A stretch of DNA of 64,000 nt from Streptomyces davaonensis JCM 4913 (GCF_000349325.1 NC_020504.1:8598326-8662325), one strand, 5' to 3'; positions 18,219 through 26,382 are shown, counted from the stretch's first letter. Numbers and translations: made by a program. The notes: generated by a model from the letters alone, not told the origin.

Positions 18219-18899
18219 TCACTGCGTGACGCTGGGGGCGATGGCGGCGAGAGTGCAGTCGTGGTTGGGCCGGCACTGCACGGCGAGGGTCACGGCGCGG
18301 TCCTCGGCTCCGCCGCCGCCCTTCTTCCACTCGATCTGCTGCTTGCCATTGACGGTGACGACGTAGATGTACGCCTCGGTGATCGCGGAAGGGTCCTCGG
18401 CGAGGGCCTGCTTGAACGCACCGGGGTAGTGGCCTTCGGTGACCGTGGCACTGGCGTGCTGGTCCTGGTCGGCCATGCGCGACCACAGCAGCGGATCGGG
18501 CACCTGACCGGACACCGAGGCCCAGTCGGTGTACTTGGTCTCCTTGGTCATCCACGCGCGCATGCCGGCGAGCTGCTGGTCCCGGGTGGTGTTGCGGGTG
18601 TCGTACGACCAGAGCATCGCCGCCGCGGCCTTGGCGAAGGCGACCGGCTCGGCGATCTGCGGGGGCTTAGGCACCGACCCCGACCCGGCCGCGGGCTCCG
18701 GTGCGCCCTCGGAGGGTGAGGAACTGCTGTTCTGCGAAGGCGTGTTGGCGCTCTGGTGGTGTTTGCCGCGGCCGGTGAACCAGGCGGCGGTCGCGGCGAT
18801 GGCGAGCAGCGCGGTGATGACCAGGGCGACGATCGCGACGCGCTTGTTGGCGGACCAGGTCACGCCGTAGCCGGACAGGGAGGGGAGTCGATTCGGCAT
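18219..18899 (-). CDS. VirB8-like conjugal transfer protein
   Basis: 226 aa. The ATG overlaps the stop of the upstream gene (TGATG). A short cytoplasmic N-terminus, one membrane segment (RVAIVALVITALLAIAATAA) and a Ser/Pro linker lead to an external domain of about 150 residues: EPVAFAKAAAAMLWSYDTR, then alternating strands ending CRPNHDCTLAAIAPS. Topology, size and position fit VirB8/TcpC-like NTF2-fold scaffold proteins, though no diagnostic motif proves it. Confidence 0.68.
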   Translation of the reverse strand: MPNRLPSLSGYGVTWSANKRVAIVALVITALLAIAATAAWFTGRGKHHQSANTPSQNSSSSPSEGAPEPAAGSGSVPKPPQIAEPVAFAKAAAAMLWSYDTRNTTRDQQLAGMRAWMTKETKYTDWASVSGQVPDPLLWSRMADQDQHASATVTEGHYPGAFKQALAEDPSAITEAYIYVVTVNGKQQIEWKKGGGGAEDRAVTLAVQCRPNHDCTLAAIAPSVTQ

Positions 18900-19216
18900 C
18901 AGTGGACCTGCGACCCCAGGCCGGAGAAGAACGCCACGATTCCGTTCGCGGCGCCGAGGCCGAGCGCGGCGCCGGCCGCGACGACCGCGCCCTTCTTTCC
19001 GTTGGCCTCGGCCTGGTGGCCACCAGTGTGGTGGCCCCAGGCCCACACGCCGAGGGAGACGGCCAAGGCGCCGACGACGGCGATGATCCCGAACATGTTG
19101 ATGCTGTTGACGACGTTCTTCAGCACGGACAGGCCGGGCAGGCCGCCGCCCTTGGGGGAGATGCCTGGGTCGTAGGCGAGGAGGACGGCGGCGCGGTCTG
19201 CGAGAGGTATGGGCAT
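18899..19216 (-). CDS. VirB2-like/DUF6112-type small membrane protein
   Basis: 105 aa with two hydrophobic helices (MFGIIAVVGALAVSLGVWAW; KGAVVAAGAALGLGAANGIV) separated by a short polar loop GHHTGGHQAEANGKK. This two-helix layout, size and location between the hydrolase and the VirB8-like gene match the pilin-like VirB2 subunits of actinobacterial T4SS loci. There is no clear cleaved signal. Coupled to the next gene by TGATG. Confidence 0.72.
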   Translation of the reverse strand: MPIPLADRAAVLLAYDPGISPKGGGLPGLSVLKNVVNSINMFGIIAVVGALAVSLGVWAWGHHTGGHQAEANGKKGAVVAAGAALGLGAANGIVAFFSGLGSQVH

Positions 19217-19358
19217 AGGTGCGGCGGGGCTCCTTGCGTGCGCGGGCCGTGCAGGGGCCGGCGGAAGGGAAGAAAGAGAGAGGGGGAGGGGCGCGCTCGC
19301 GGCGCGTGAAGGGGGCCCGGCGGGCGTGGCCCGGGAGATGTCCGGGCGGCGCGCGGCG

Positions 19359-20489
19359 TCAGAGGATGCGGCGGACGGCCAAAATGTCCCAGTCCTTGAT
19401 CGGGGTGATCCGGACCGGTTTCGAGGTGCGCGGCGCCTCGATGACGAGGCCCTCGCCCATGTACATGCCGACGTGTTCGGGCCGGACCGCGGTGCCGCGG
19501 CTGAAGATCAGGTCACCGGGCTTGAGGTTCTTCGCCGACACGGCCCTGCCCTCGCCCACCTGCGTGTACGTGGTGCGGGTGAGGTGGACGTCGGCGTGCG
19601 CGTACGCCTGCTGCATCAGCGAGCTGCAGTCGCAGCGGCCCATCGGGTCGGGGCCGTGGGCGTCGGTGCACGAGCCACCCCACTGGTAGAGCGTGCCGAG
19701 CTGGTGCATGGCCCACTCGATGGCCTTGCGGGCCTTCGGGTCGGCATCCTTGGGGATCTTGTATCCCTTCGGGACGCTGCCCTCGGGGATCCGTCCGAAG
19801 GAGGTGCCGTCCTTGTCCGGCGTGCACCCGCCGGAGGTGGACTCGGCATCCTTGTCCTTGGCCGAGTCCTTGGCGGTCTCGTCCTTGTCGGCGTTCGGGA
19901 ACGTGGCGGCGATGGCCTTCTGCAGCGCGGTGGCGAGGTCCTCCCACTGCGCGTACGCGTCCGGGTAGCCGGACTTCTGGACGACCTGGGCGGCTTGGGT
20001 GACCTTCATCTGCTGCCAGCCGCCGACCTTGAGCAGTGCCTTGTAGAAGCGCTCGGAGGCGTAGATCGGATCGCGGATCTGCTGCGCGGTTCCCCACCCC
20101 TGGCTGGGGCGCTGCTGAAAGAGACCGAGGCTGTCCCGGTCCCCGGAGTTGAGGTTGCGCAGGCGTGATTCCTGCATCGCGGTGGCAATCGCAATGATCT
20201 GTCCCTTCTTGGGGACGTCAAGGCTGATGCCGGTGGCCACGATGGTCTGCGCGTTGGGGATCTGCTCGGCCGGAAGGTCAAGGCCCTGGATGTGGACGTC
20301 CTTGCCGGACGCGCCGTCGAGGAGCTTGGTGACTTCCTTGGTCACCTCGGCGGTGTCGATGCCGGTCAGGCATCCGCTGAAGGAGGAGGTGGTCGAGGCT
20401 TCGCTGGAGGACGCCATCATCATGGCGGTGCCGGCGAGCAGGAGCGGAGAGAGGACGACGACGCCGATGCCGGCGGCTATGCCCTTCAA
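19359..20489 (-). CDS. Bifunctional peptidoglycan hydrolase (transglycosylase-like + NlpC/P60), VirB1-like
   Basis: 376 aa, TTG start overlapping a small upstream ORF (TTGA). An N-terminal membrane anchor (GIGVVVLSPLLLAGTAMMMA) is followed by a lysozyme-like domain with AMQESRLRNLNSGDRDSLGL and QQRPSQGWGT. A linker follows, then an NlpC/P60 domain with catalytic Cys in RCDCSSLMQQAY, GDLIFS and His in PEHVGMYMGEG. It locally opens the cell wall for T4SS assembly, as in many Gram-positive conjugative systems. It is the first large gene of the transfer operon. Confidence 0.88.
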   Translation of the reverse strand: MKGIAAGIGVVVLSPLLLAGTAMMMASSSEASTTSSFSGCLTGIDTAEVTKEVTKLLDGASGKDVHIQGLDLPAEQIPNAQTIVATGISLDVPKKGQIIAIATAMQESRLRNLNSGDRDSLGLFQQRPSQGWGTAQQIRDPIYASERFYKALLKVGGWQQMKVTQAAQVVQKSGYPDAYAQWEDLATALQKAIAATFPNADKDETAKDSAKDKDAESTSGGCTPDKDGTSFGRIPEGSVPKGYKIPKDADPKARKAIEWAMHQLGTLYQWGGSCTDAHGPDPMGRCDCSSLMQQAYAHADVHLTRTTYTQVGEGRAVSAKNLKPGDLIFSRGTAVRPEHVGMYMGEGLVIEAPRTSKPVRITPIKDWDILAVRRIL

Positions 20490-20563
20490 TCCGGTCCGCC
20501 TCCCGGAAGGCGGTCACGGGCCGGCGGACGGATCGCGGGCAGGGGAGGGTAGAGCGATGTCAC
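20486..20563 (-). CDS. Possible coupled small ORF before the hydrolase gene
   Basis: 25 codons from a GTG at 20563, which lies 7 nt after AGGA, ending in a TGA that overlaps the TTG start of the hydrolase gene. Product MTSLYPPLPAIRPPARDR plus a short tail; Pro/Arg-rich. The overlap suggests translational coupling, a common arrangement in this element. It may be only a leader rather than a functional peptide. Confidence 0.4.
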   Translation of the reverse strand: MTSLYPPLPAIRPPARDRLPGGGPD

Positions 20564-20694
20564 AGCGAGGTCCTTGGTGAAGTCCCGGCGGCGCGTGCGT
20601 CATTGAGGAAAGGGCGCGGCGACCGGGTGGTGGGTAATTCGGGCGGCCCGGGTGCCGTTGCGAGTTGCCGCTCGCACCGGCACGGGGCGTCGGG

Positions 20695-20712
20695 TCAGGT
20701 GTGCCAGGACAT
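20695..20712 (-). other. Possible five-residue leader ORF (MSWHT)
   Basis: An ATG at 20710-20712 sits 6 nt behind a perfect GGAGG and is followed after four codons by TGA. It lies in the leader of the transfer operon, about 200 nt upstream of the hydrolase gene. Such short ORFs with strong ribosome sites can act in attenuation or simply bind ribosomes. No supporting hairpin was identified. Confidence 0.25.
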
Positions 20713-20778
20713 GGGAATACCTCCACGAGGCAGGGGCGGGATGTGCCATCGGCGGTGTCCGCCGGGCAGTTCCAAAAC

Positions 20779-20877
20779 AGTAAGGGCGGATCCCCGGTTG
20801 CCGAAATCGTGTCTGATCAAGGCTCTATTTCGGGGATTTCGGCGGCGATAGCGCTCAACCGGGGATCGTGCCCTACA
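20779..20877. promoter_or_regulatory. Divergent promoter-operator region with nested inverted repeats
   Basis: GATCCCCGGTTG at 20789-20800 is repeated in perfect inversion at 20856-20867, and CCGAAATC at 20801-20808 is inverted as GATTTCGG at 20835-20842. The element separates the leftward transfer operon from the rightward methyltransferase gene. Each CCCGGTT core is preceded, after 8 nt, by a hexamer on its own strand (AGTAAG rightward, TGTAGG leftward). The same core plus spacing recurs at 21.85 and 25.87 kb, which argues for a shared regulator. Binding protein unknown. Confidence 0.6.
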
Positions 20878-21010
20878 GTTTTGACTCCTCCCCTCGCCCC
20901 CTCACGTCGCAGACCGCGGAGCCGTCCGCTCGCATTCGGTCCTGTGGGGTCATCCAGGCGAGCTGGAGTGCCTCTCCCTCATCTCACACGACCCGAATTG
21001 GGGTATCTCT

Positions 21011-21766
21011 TTGCCTTTTTCCCTGCACCAGGGCGACGCGCTCAGCGTCCTCGCCGAGCTGCCGGACAACTGCGTTGACTCCGTCATCACCGACCCGCCG
21101 TACAACTCGGGCGGGAGGACGGCGAAGGAGCGCACCTCCCGGTCCGCGAAGCAGAAGTACACGTCCGCCGACGCCGGCCACGAGCTGCCGGACTTCACCG
21201 GCGAGAACATGGATCAGAGGTCGTACGGGTTCTGGCTGACGCAGATCATGACCGAGGCGCACCGGCTCACCAAGGTCGGCGGCACCGCGTTGATCTTCAC
21301 GGACTGGCGGCAGCTGCCGATCACGACGGACGCGATGCAGGCGGCCGGCTGGCTGTGGCGGGGCGTGCTCGCCTGGCACAAGCCGCAGGCCAGGCCGCAA
21401 AAGGGCCGGTTCACCCAGAACTGCGAGTTCATCGTCTGGGCGTCCAACGGCCCGATCGACGCCGCCCGCAACCCGGTCTACCTGCCTGGCCTCTACAGCG
21501 CTTCGCAGCCCAGCGGCAAGGCGCGCCAGCACATCACGCAGAAGCCCGTCTCCGTCATGCGGGAGCTGGTGCAGATCGCTCCGCAGGGCGGCGCGGTGCT
21601 CGACTTCACCTGCGGATCCGGCTCGACCGGGGTTGCGGCGCTGCTGGAGGGACGCGATTTCATCGGCGTCGAGAAGACCAAGCACTACGCCGAGATCGCC
21701 GCCGACCGCCTCACCGAGACGCTGCAACAGACCCTTTCCCAGGATGACTTGACGCTGACCGTCTGA
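21011..21766 (+). CDS. Orphan DNA methyltransferase (beta-class, N4-cytosine/N6-adenine)
   Basis: 251 aa, TTG start. The catalytic motif IV is DPPY (VITDPPYNSGG, about residue 30), followed by a variable target-recognition region, then HITQKPVSVM and the SAM-binding motif VLDFTCGSGSTGVAALL near residue 195. Motif IV before motif I is the beta-class order. No cognate restriction enzyme adjoins it; the PD-(D/E)XK nuclease at 53 kb is over 30 kb away. It may protect the element from host restriction or act in regulation. Its promoter lies in the operator region just upstream. Confidence 0.85.
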   Translation: MPFSLHQGDALSVLAELPDNCVDSVITDPPYNSGGRTAKERTSRSAKQKYTSADAGHELPDFTGENMDQRSYGFWLTQIMTEAHRLTKVGGTALIFTDWRQLPITTDAMQAAGWLWRGVLAWHKPQARPQKGRFTQNCEFIVWASNGPIDAARNPVYLPGLYSASQPSGKARQHITQKPVSVMRELVQIAPQGGAVLDFTCGSGSTGVAALLEGRDFIGVEKTKHYAEIAADRLTETLQQTLSQDDLTLTV

Positions 21767-21836
21767 GGCTGATCCTGGCGCGCGACGCGGCTATCGGTGC
21801 GCTTCGTACGTGTTCCCGCCGTGTCGCACGCAGCCT

Positions 21837-21880
21837 TATAGCAGCGAAGTCCCGGTTACCGAAACCGGGGATTCTCCGGA
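21837..21880 (+). promoter_or_regulatory. Promoter-operator copy 2
   Basis: TATAGC at 21837-21842, then 8 nt, then CCCGGTTACCGAAACCGGGG (21851-21870) followed by ATTCTCCGGA. The CCCGGTT/AACCGGG arms form a dyad with a 5-nt centre. The 30 bases at 21851-21880 are identical to 25866-25895. It is placed 55 nt before the GTG of the next gene, where an operator overlapping a transcription start would be expected. Confidence 0.6.
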
Positions 21881-21934
21881 TGGTTGGAGCCGCAATCAAC
21901 GTCCTATGGCTGCGGCCCAAGGAGGCCCCTTTTC

Positions 21935-22636
21935 GTGCCTGAATCCATAAACCCCCCGGACAACGCGGAGAAGGATCCGGTCCAGATATCCGACCCTCCC
22001 CTCCCCTCGGAAGGGGAAGAGCTGGAGCCGGTTCGGCTGCCGGAGGCCGATCTGGCGAGAGTCGAGGCGAACGTCGCCATGCTGCTGGACCGATCCGCAG
22101 AGCACGGCCGCCAGATCGACAGCCTCGCCGCCGCACCACCGCCACCGGACTCGCCGTTCGCCGCTTACGGACTGCCGGGGTTCGCCGGCCTGCCGCCCAC
22201 CCCCTCGCCCCCCGAGCCGCGTCCGATCCTCGAGCTGGAGGACGAGGAGTACGAGGACGAACTCGACGCCCTGTCCGACTGGGTCGACGACTTCCTCCTC
22301 CGGGTATACGGGGCAGAGGTCACCACCGCTGCCCCGTGGTGCGAGCAGTGGCAGGAGCACCCCGACGTCGTCGCCTGGCTTCACGCCCTGTGGCTGGCCT
22401 ACCAGCAGCACAAGGACGCCGAAGCCGGACTGTCCGGCCTGTTCGTATGGCACCGGGACTTCCTCACCCACGCCATGGCCACCGTCCGAGCCCCCGGCGG
22501 CCCGCTGTCCGCGTGCATGACCGATCCGGATCGGCCCGCGCACCGACTGCTGCCCGGCCCCCGTCCCTCGATCCGGACCGCCTCCGCCACCGAGGAGCAC
22601 GAGGAGACCGGCGAGCTGGGCCAGGCCGGCGGATGA
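21935..22636 (+). CDS. Hypothetical acidic protein
   Basis: 233 aa; GTG start at 21935 after GGAGG (8-nt spacing). The N-terminal half is acidic and Pro-rich with a helical ARVEANVAMLLDRSAEHGRQ segment and an EDEEYEDELDALSDWVDDF stretch. The second half (WCEQWQEHPDVVAWLHALWL, GLFVWHRDFLTHAMATV) is Trp/His-rich and resembles a conserved domain seen beside plasmid replication/transfer genes (DUF4913-like, from memory). First gene of the operon behind operator copy 2; coupled by ATGA to the RelE-like gene. Confidence 0.65.
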   Translation: MPESINPPDNAEKDPVQISDPPLPSEGEELEPVRLPEADLARVEANVAMLLDRSAEHGRQIDSLAAAPPPPDSPFAAYGLPGFAGLPPTPSPPEPRPILELEDEEYEDELDALSDWVDDFLLRVYGAEVTTAAPWCEQWQEHPDVVAWLHALWLAYQQHKDAEAGLSGLFVWHRDFLTHAMATVRAPGGPLSACMTDPDRPAHRLLPGPRPSIRTASATEEHEETGELGQAGG

Positions 22637-23121
22637 CCGGCCACGAGGACCGGCCGGCGTTCGGCCTGTCCTTCGACCCCCGCGCCCTGACCGATCTGCT
22701 GCAAGCGCCTGGCGACATTCGCGACCTGGCACTCGCCCAGCTCCAGGACGTCGTCAACGCCCGCCTGTTCGGCGCCAAGCTCACCCGCGACCTCGCCGGA
22801 TGCCGCAAGGTCTACGTCGATCACCGCAACGCCTGGCGCATCGTCTACGCCCAGCGGCCGGCGCCCGCGAACTCCACGCACACCACCGAGATCCACGTCG
22901 TAGCCGTCCGCCCTCGCGAGGCGCACGACGTGTACGACACCGCCCGCGCCCGCCTCGGCATCCGTCGGCGACCCCTGGGCGAGCGCACCCACGCGGCCCG
23001 CACACGCTCGCCGCAGCTGGGCACGCGCCAGCCCGTACCCAAGCCGGGACCACCGCCTTACGCGATGCCCGGCCTTCCCCGACCCGCACTGTCCCCGACC
23101 CTGAAAGGCCCCGTTCGTTGA
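22633..23121 (+). CDS. RelE/ParE-like protein
   Basis: 162 aa, ATGA overlap with the upstream gene. Residues 10-100 have the RelE/ParE layout: FDPRALTDLL, two helices (DIRDLALAQLQDVV), LTRDLAGCRKVYVDHRNAWR, IVYAQ and HVVAVRPREAHDVYDTARARL. The C-terminal 55 residues are a basic, Pro-rich extension. RelE folds are usually toxins cleaving mRNA at the ribosome or inhibiting gyrase, but no conventional small antitoxin is adjacent; the flanking acidic proteins are the only candidates. Toxicity is inference. Confidence 0.65.
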   Translation: MTGHEDRPAFGLSFDPRALTDLLQAPGDIRDLALAQLQDVVNARLFGAKLTRDLAGCRKVYVDHRNAWRIVYAQRPAPANSTHTTEIHVVAVRPREAHDVYDTARARLGIRRRPLGERTHAARTRSPQLGTRQPVPKPGPPPYAMPGLPRPALSPTLKGPVR

Positions 23122-23837
23122 CGCAGTTCCCCACCCTGATCGACCAGGTCGCCGCCGCCGTACTGGCGCCGGCCCAGGTCACCGAGAACCCGCACCACCG
23201 CGCCATCCTCGATGTGTTCGTCGAGATCCAGGACCTCGACCGGCAGCTCGCCGAGCTCGCCGGCGCCGAGCTTCCCGGCGTCAGTCCCGCTGAGCAGCTG
23301 AACACCCTGACCGACCTGCTGGTCGAACGGATGGCCGCCGGGGCAGACCTGAGCGCGCTCCTGGCCACCTCCTGCTGCTGCGCCGCCGCGTACGAGGCTG
23401 GACCCTCGGCCGAGTACGAACCGTTGGACGACGAGGAGCCCGGCTTCGACCCGGACTTCGACGACTTCGAGGGGTTCGACGACTTCGAAGAGCCCGGCGA
23501 TCTGGACGACTTCGACGACCTCCACGAGGACGCGTGCGAGGAGTTCCTGTCCTGCCCCAGCGGCCCGCAGACGATCGTCCACGCCTGCCTCGCCGTCTTC
23601 GACGACGAGGGCGCCCCGGAGTACGTGAGCGCCGCGGAGCTGGTCGAGCGCCTGCGCGATCTGCCCGGTCAGGCCGAGGGACGCTGGAGCTACGCCGACC
23701 TCACCCCGCTGCGGCTGGGTCTGCTCCTGCGCGGCTACGGCGTCCAGCCGTGCAATCCACGGGCGGCCGACGGCAGCCGCTACCGGGCCTATCGGCGCGC
23801 TGACCTGCTGGCGGCCCGCCCGAACTGCTCCTGCTGA
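23118..23837 (+). CDS. Acidic protein with DUF3631-like C-terminal domain
   Basis: 239 aa, TTG start overlapping the previous stop (TTGA). Helical N-terminus (AILDVFVEIQDLDRQLAELA, LNTLTDLLVERMAAGADL), a CCC motif, then about 50 extremely acidic residues (PDFDDFEGFDDFEEPGDLDD). The C-terminus (YVSAAELVERLRDLP, LTPLRLGLLLRGYGVQPCN, YRAYRRADL) looks like the small winged helix at the end of DUF3631 proteins, often found in replication or primase genes. The acidic block may mimic DNA or bind the RelE-like neighbour. Function unproven. Confidence 0.6.
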   Translation: MTQFPTLIDQVAAAVLAPAQVTENPHHRAILDVFVEIQDLDRQLAELAGAELPGVSPAEQLNTLTDLLVERMAAGADLSALLATSCCCAAAYEAGPSAEYEPLDDEEPGFDPDFDDFEGFDDFEEPGDLDDFDDLHEDACEEFLSCPSGPQTIVHACLAVFDDEGAPEYVSAAELVERLRDLPGQAEGRWSYADLTPLRLGLLLRGYGVQPCNPRAADGSRYRAYRRADLLAARPNCSC

Positions 23838-23866
23838 GGCACCCCGCCCTCGCGCGGAGTCGGCGG

Positions 23867-24328
23867 GTGACGGAGGCGGACTGGGACCTGGTCGCCGCCT
23901 TCCATGCGCAGTGCTCCGAGCAGAACCTGCTGCGCCGCTGGGGCCGTACCCGCCTGACGCCCCGCGACCTGTCCCGGCTGCTTGCCCACGCGCAGTGCTG
24001 GATCGGGCTCGCCGCCGACGAGCGGCCTGTGGCCCTCGTCTGCGTCGGGCCCGTCAGCCGGGAGCCGGGGGCCTTCGACCTCGGATTGCAGGTCGTCGAC
24101 CACCGTCAGCGTCAGGGCATCGGCACGGCCCTGGCCCGCCAAGCCGCCCGCCTCGCCAGCGCGCGAGGAGCCCACACCCTGTCCGCGTTCACGCAGGTGG
24201 CGAATGGGCCCATGCTCCGGCTCCTCGACCGGCTCGGCCCGACGTCGCACACCCGCGACGGCCAGTACGTCGAGGTCCGACTCGCCCTGGACGCGCTCGC
24301 CCCGGACCCAGGAACCGCTGCGCCATGA
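23867..24328 (+). CDS. GNAT-family N-acetyltransferase
   Basis: 153 aa from a GTG at 23867 (GGAG 7 nt upstream). Acetyl-CoA-binding motif A is clear: LGLQVVDHRQRQGIGTALAR, then helix AARLASARGAHTLSAF and motif B NGPMLRLLDRLG. The first residues are short for GNAT, so a slightly earlier non-standard start is possible. Substrate unknown; members can acetylate antibiotics, toxins or proteins. Coupled to the next gene by ATGA. Confidence 0.8.
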   Translation: MTEADWDLVAAFHAQCSEQNLLRRWGRTRLTPRDLSRLLAHAQCWIGLAADERPVALVCVGPVSREPGAFDLGLQVVDHRQRQGIGTALARQAARLASARGAHTLSAFTQVANGPMLRLLDRLGPTSHTRDGQYVEVRLALDALAPDPGTAAP

Positions 24329-25164
24329 CCTCACCCCCATCCGACGGGCTGATACCCACCGCCCTCGACCAGCGGATCGAGACCGCCGTGGGCTACGGCG
24401 TCGAGGAGCTGCGCCGACACCGCGACGGCGGACTCCTCGACGCACCGCACGCAGCCCTAGCCGACGCGCATTGCGAGCTGGCGGCGGCCGAGCGGGACGT
24501 CACCTTCTACCGTGTCCGTCTCGCTCGCCTCGCCTCCAGCGAACTGCCCGTGGATCAGGCGCTGTTCGCTCGAATCGAGCGCACCCTCGATCAGCTGGCG
24601 ACGGCAGCCGCCGTACGCGATGCGAAGCAATCCGTGTCAGCTGCAGCGCTGGCGCCGATCGAGGCCGCCGCTCCTCGGCAGACGCCACCGCAGATCGCGA
24701 CGAAGGATGTGGCGGCTCTGATCGACATCGCCCAGGGCGCCAAGCTGCATGAACACCTCGTCACCCATCGCCTCGCCGTGGCGACGCCCACCCGCACCCG
24801 CATCTCCTACGCCCGGCTGCAGCACCTGGAGGAGATGGGCCTGGTGGAGCGCGACACCGCGCACCCGGTGCACGCCGGGCAGCCCGTCACTCTCACCGAT
24901 GCCGGCCGCGCCGTACTGACCGCACCCCGCCGCGCGGGCCCGCCCGGGACCACGCCCACGCCCCTGCCGCCGGCCTCCCTGCCGTCTCCCGTACCCGCCG
25001 CTGAACCGCACTCCGTGCCACGCGCACGGCGCCGCCGGGGTCACGACCGAAAATACCGATGCCCACCTACGAACCCGATTTCCGCCTCGACGGATACGAA
25101 GCCGTCAACGACCACGTCGCCGATCAGTTCTGGGGGCACATCGGCATCGAGCAGGACTCGATGA
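24325..25164 (+). CDS. Helical paralogue with wHTH-like segment
   Basis: 279 aa. Residues 10-100 are a helical module shared with three genes at 26.4-27.7 kb (DQRIETAVGYGVEELRR, ELAAAERDVTFYRVRLARL, AAVRDAKQSVSAA). A winged-helix-like region follows (ISYARLQHLEEMGLVERD, LTDAGRAVLTA), so DNA binding is plausible. The last 35 codons overlap the next gene in another frame and look non-coding; the true end may be earlier or a base may be missing near 25050. Confidence 0.6.
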   Translation: MTSPPSDGLIPTALDQRIETAVGYGVEELRRHRDGGLLDAPHAALADAHCELAAAERDVTFYRVRLARLASSELPVDQALFARIERTLDQLATAAAVRDAKQSVSAAALAPIEAAAPRQTPPQIATKDVAALIDIAQGAKLHEHLVTHRLAVATPTRTRISYARLQHLEEMGLVERDTAHPVHAGQPVTLTDAGRAVLTAPRRAGPPGTTPTPLPPASLPSPVPAAEPHSVPRARRRRGHDRKYRCPPTNPISASTDTKPSTTTSPISSGGTSASSRTR

Positions 25165-25775
25165 CCGTGCTCGCCGAGCACCACAGCGACGATGCCCAGC
25201 ACAGCTTCTACGTGATACACAACCGCGCCGTCACCTGGGGCATCCCCGGAGAACCACAGCTGGTCGCCCTGCACCTCAAACGCGACCCGGCCGCGCGCAC
25301 CTACCAGTTCGACCACGCGGAGCTGCCACTGCCGTCCATGGCACAGTCCTGGCTGATCGCCCGCGGCTGCCCCGAGGACAAGATCCTCCTGCCCGACGGC
25401 ATGGGCACCACGGCCGCGAACGATGCTACCCGCGTGCTGGAGCAGCGCCTGCGCAGCGACGGCGACCACTTCGCCCTGCTCACCAGCTACACACGCGACG
25501 ACGACCCGATCGAGACGACCGTGATGCTGCGCGCCGTCGACGAGAAGGCGGCACTGCCCTTCCGTGTGCTGCTCGAAGAGGTCGACACCACCGCGTGGAC
25601 GCACACCCTGCGTGAGGGCGGCTTCGCCACCTTCGAGGCCGCCACTCAGTGGTGGGAAGCGCACTGGAACGGCGACGAGCCCTCGCTGCCAACGGCCTCG
25701 CCGGCGACCCGGCCCGTCACCGCCGTTCCTGGCCTGCTGGCACGCCCCGCCCCGACGCGCGGGCCGAGCCGTTGA
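25059..25775 (+). CDS. Hypothetical protein
   Basis: 238 aa, ATG start with no strong ribosome site and overlapping the previous frame, so it may be translationally coupled. The sequence looks genuinely coding: HIGIEQDSMTVLAEHHSDD, VIHNRAVTWGIPGEPQLVAL, KILLPDGMGTTAANDA, FATFEAATQWWEAHW. Mixed alpha/beta, soluble, with a Pro/Ala-rich tail. I do not recognise a family. Confidence 0.62.
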   Translation: MPTYEPDFRLDGYEAVNDHVADQFWGHIGIEQDSMTVLAEHHSDDAQHSFYVIHNRAVTWGIPGEPQLVALHLKRDPAARTYQFDHAELPLPSMAQSWLIARGCPEDKILLPDGMGTTAANDATRVLEQRLRSDGDHFALLTSYTRDDDPIETTVMLRAVDEKAALPFRVLLEEVDTTAWTHTLREGGFATFEAATQWWEAHWNGDEPSLPTASPATRPVTAVPGLLARPAPTRGPSR

Positions 25776-25851
25776 ACTCCCGCTGAACCGAGGGCATTTC
25801 ACCTTTCTTCCCCGGCGAATTGCCGTCAGTCGTGTGCGAGGCGGCGCGGAA

Positions 25852-25895
25852 CATAGCACGCAATCCCCGGTTACCGAAACCGGGGATTCTCCGGA
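25852..25895 (+). promoter_or_regulatory. Promoter-operator copy 3
   Basis: CATAGC at 25852-25857, 8 nt, then the same CCCGGTTACCGAAACCGGGG core (25866-25885). Here the dyad is longest: AATCCCCGGTT at 25862-25872 is inverted as AACCGGGGATT at 25878-25888 with a 5-nt loop. It stands 90 bp after one stop codon and about 80 bp before the next start, a layout like that of copy 2. There is no T-run, so it is not a typical terminator. Confidence 0.6.
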
Positions 25896-25973
25896 CTCTT
25901 GTTCTCAGCCCGCACGGCATCCGCCTGAGGCTGCTTCCGTATTCCCTCTCCACAGCATGGAGGTCAATTCCGC

Positions 25974-26321
25974 ATGCGCACCTCCCGATTCGCCGCATCC
26001 ATTGCCGTTCTTGGTGCACTGGCCCTCCCGGTCATATCCGCCCCGAGCGCGATGGCCGCACCCTCCAGCGCACCGGCCTCGGCTCCGGCCACCCGCCCGT
26101 GTGACCGGCTCGGACCGTGGGTGATCGGCACAAAGGCCGTGACGATCCGCGCCAAGGCGACCAGCAAGTCCACCGCCCGCGGCGTGCTCTACCGGGGTCA
26201 CAAGTTCACCGTCCACAAGACGCACGGCAGCTGGCACTACATCACCGACAAGACCACCGGCGTAACGGGCTGGGTGTCCGGATCGTACGTCTACCGCGAG
26301 GTCTACATGTGCCTGGACTAG
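25974..26321 (+). CDS. Secreted SH3-like domain protein
   Basis: 115 aa with a Sec signal peptide (RFAASIAVLGALALPVISA, cleavage near SAMAA-PS). The mature part is one bacterial SH3 domain: VTIRAKATSKSTARGVLYRG, KFTVHKTHGSWHYI and GVTGWVSGSYVY, plus two Cys (PCDRL, MCLD) probably disulfide-linked. Such domains bind cell-wall peptides or mediate secretion interactions. It sits behind operator copy 3, alone before the helical paralogue cluster; a wall-surface role in mating is possible. Confidence 0.8.
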   Translation: MRTSRFAASIAVLGALALPVISAPSAMAAPSSAPASAPATRPCDRLGPWVIGTKAVTIRAKATSKSTARGVLYRGHKFTVHKTHGSWHYITDKTTGVTGWVSGSYVYREVYMCLD

Positions 26322-26382
26322 CCGACCGGCACCCCATTCCTCATTCCCACACCGGAATTCCCACAACGAAGGGAGCTTTTTC

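Noticed and set aside
25852..25895. Rho-independent terminator
   Set aside because: The hairpin lacks a following T-run, and the same element stands at promoter-like positions at two other sites.
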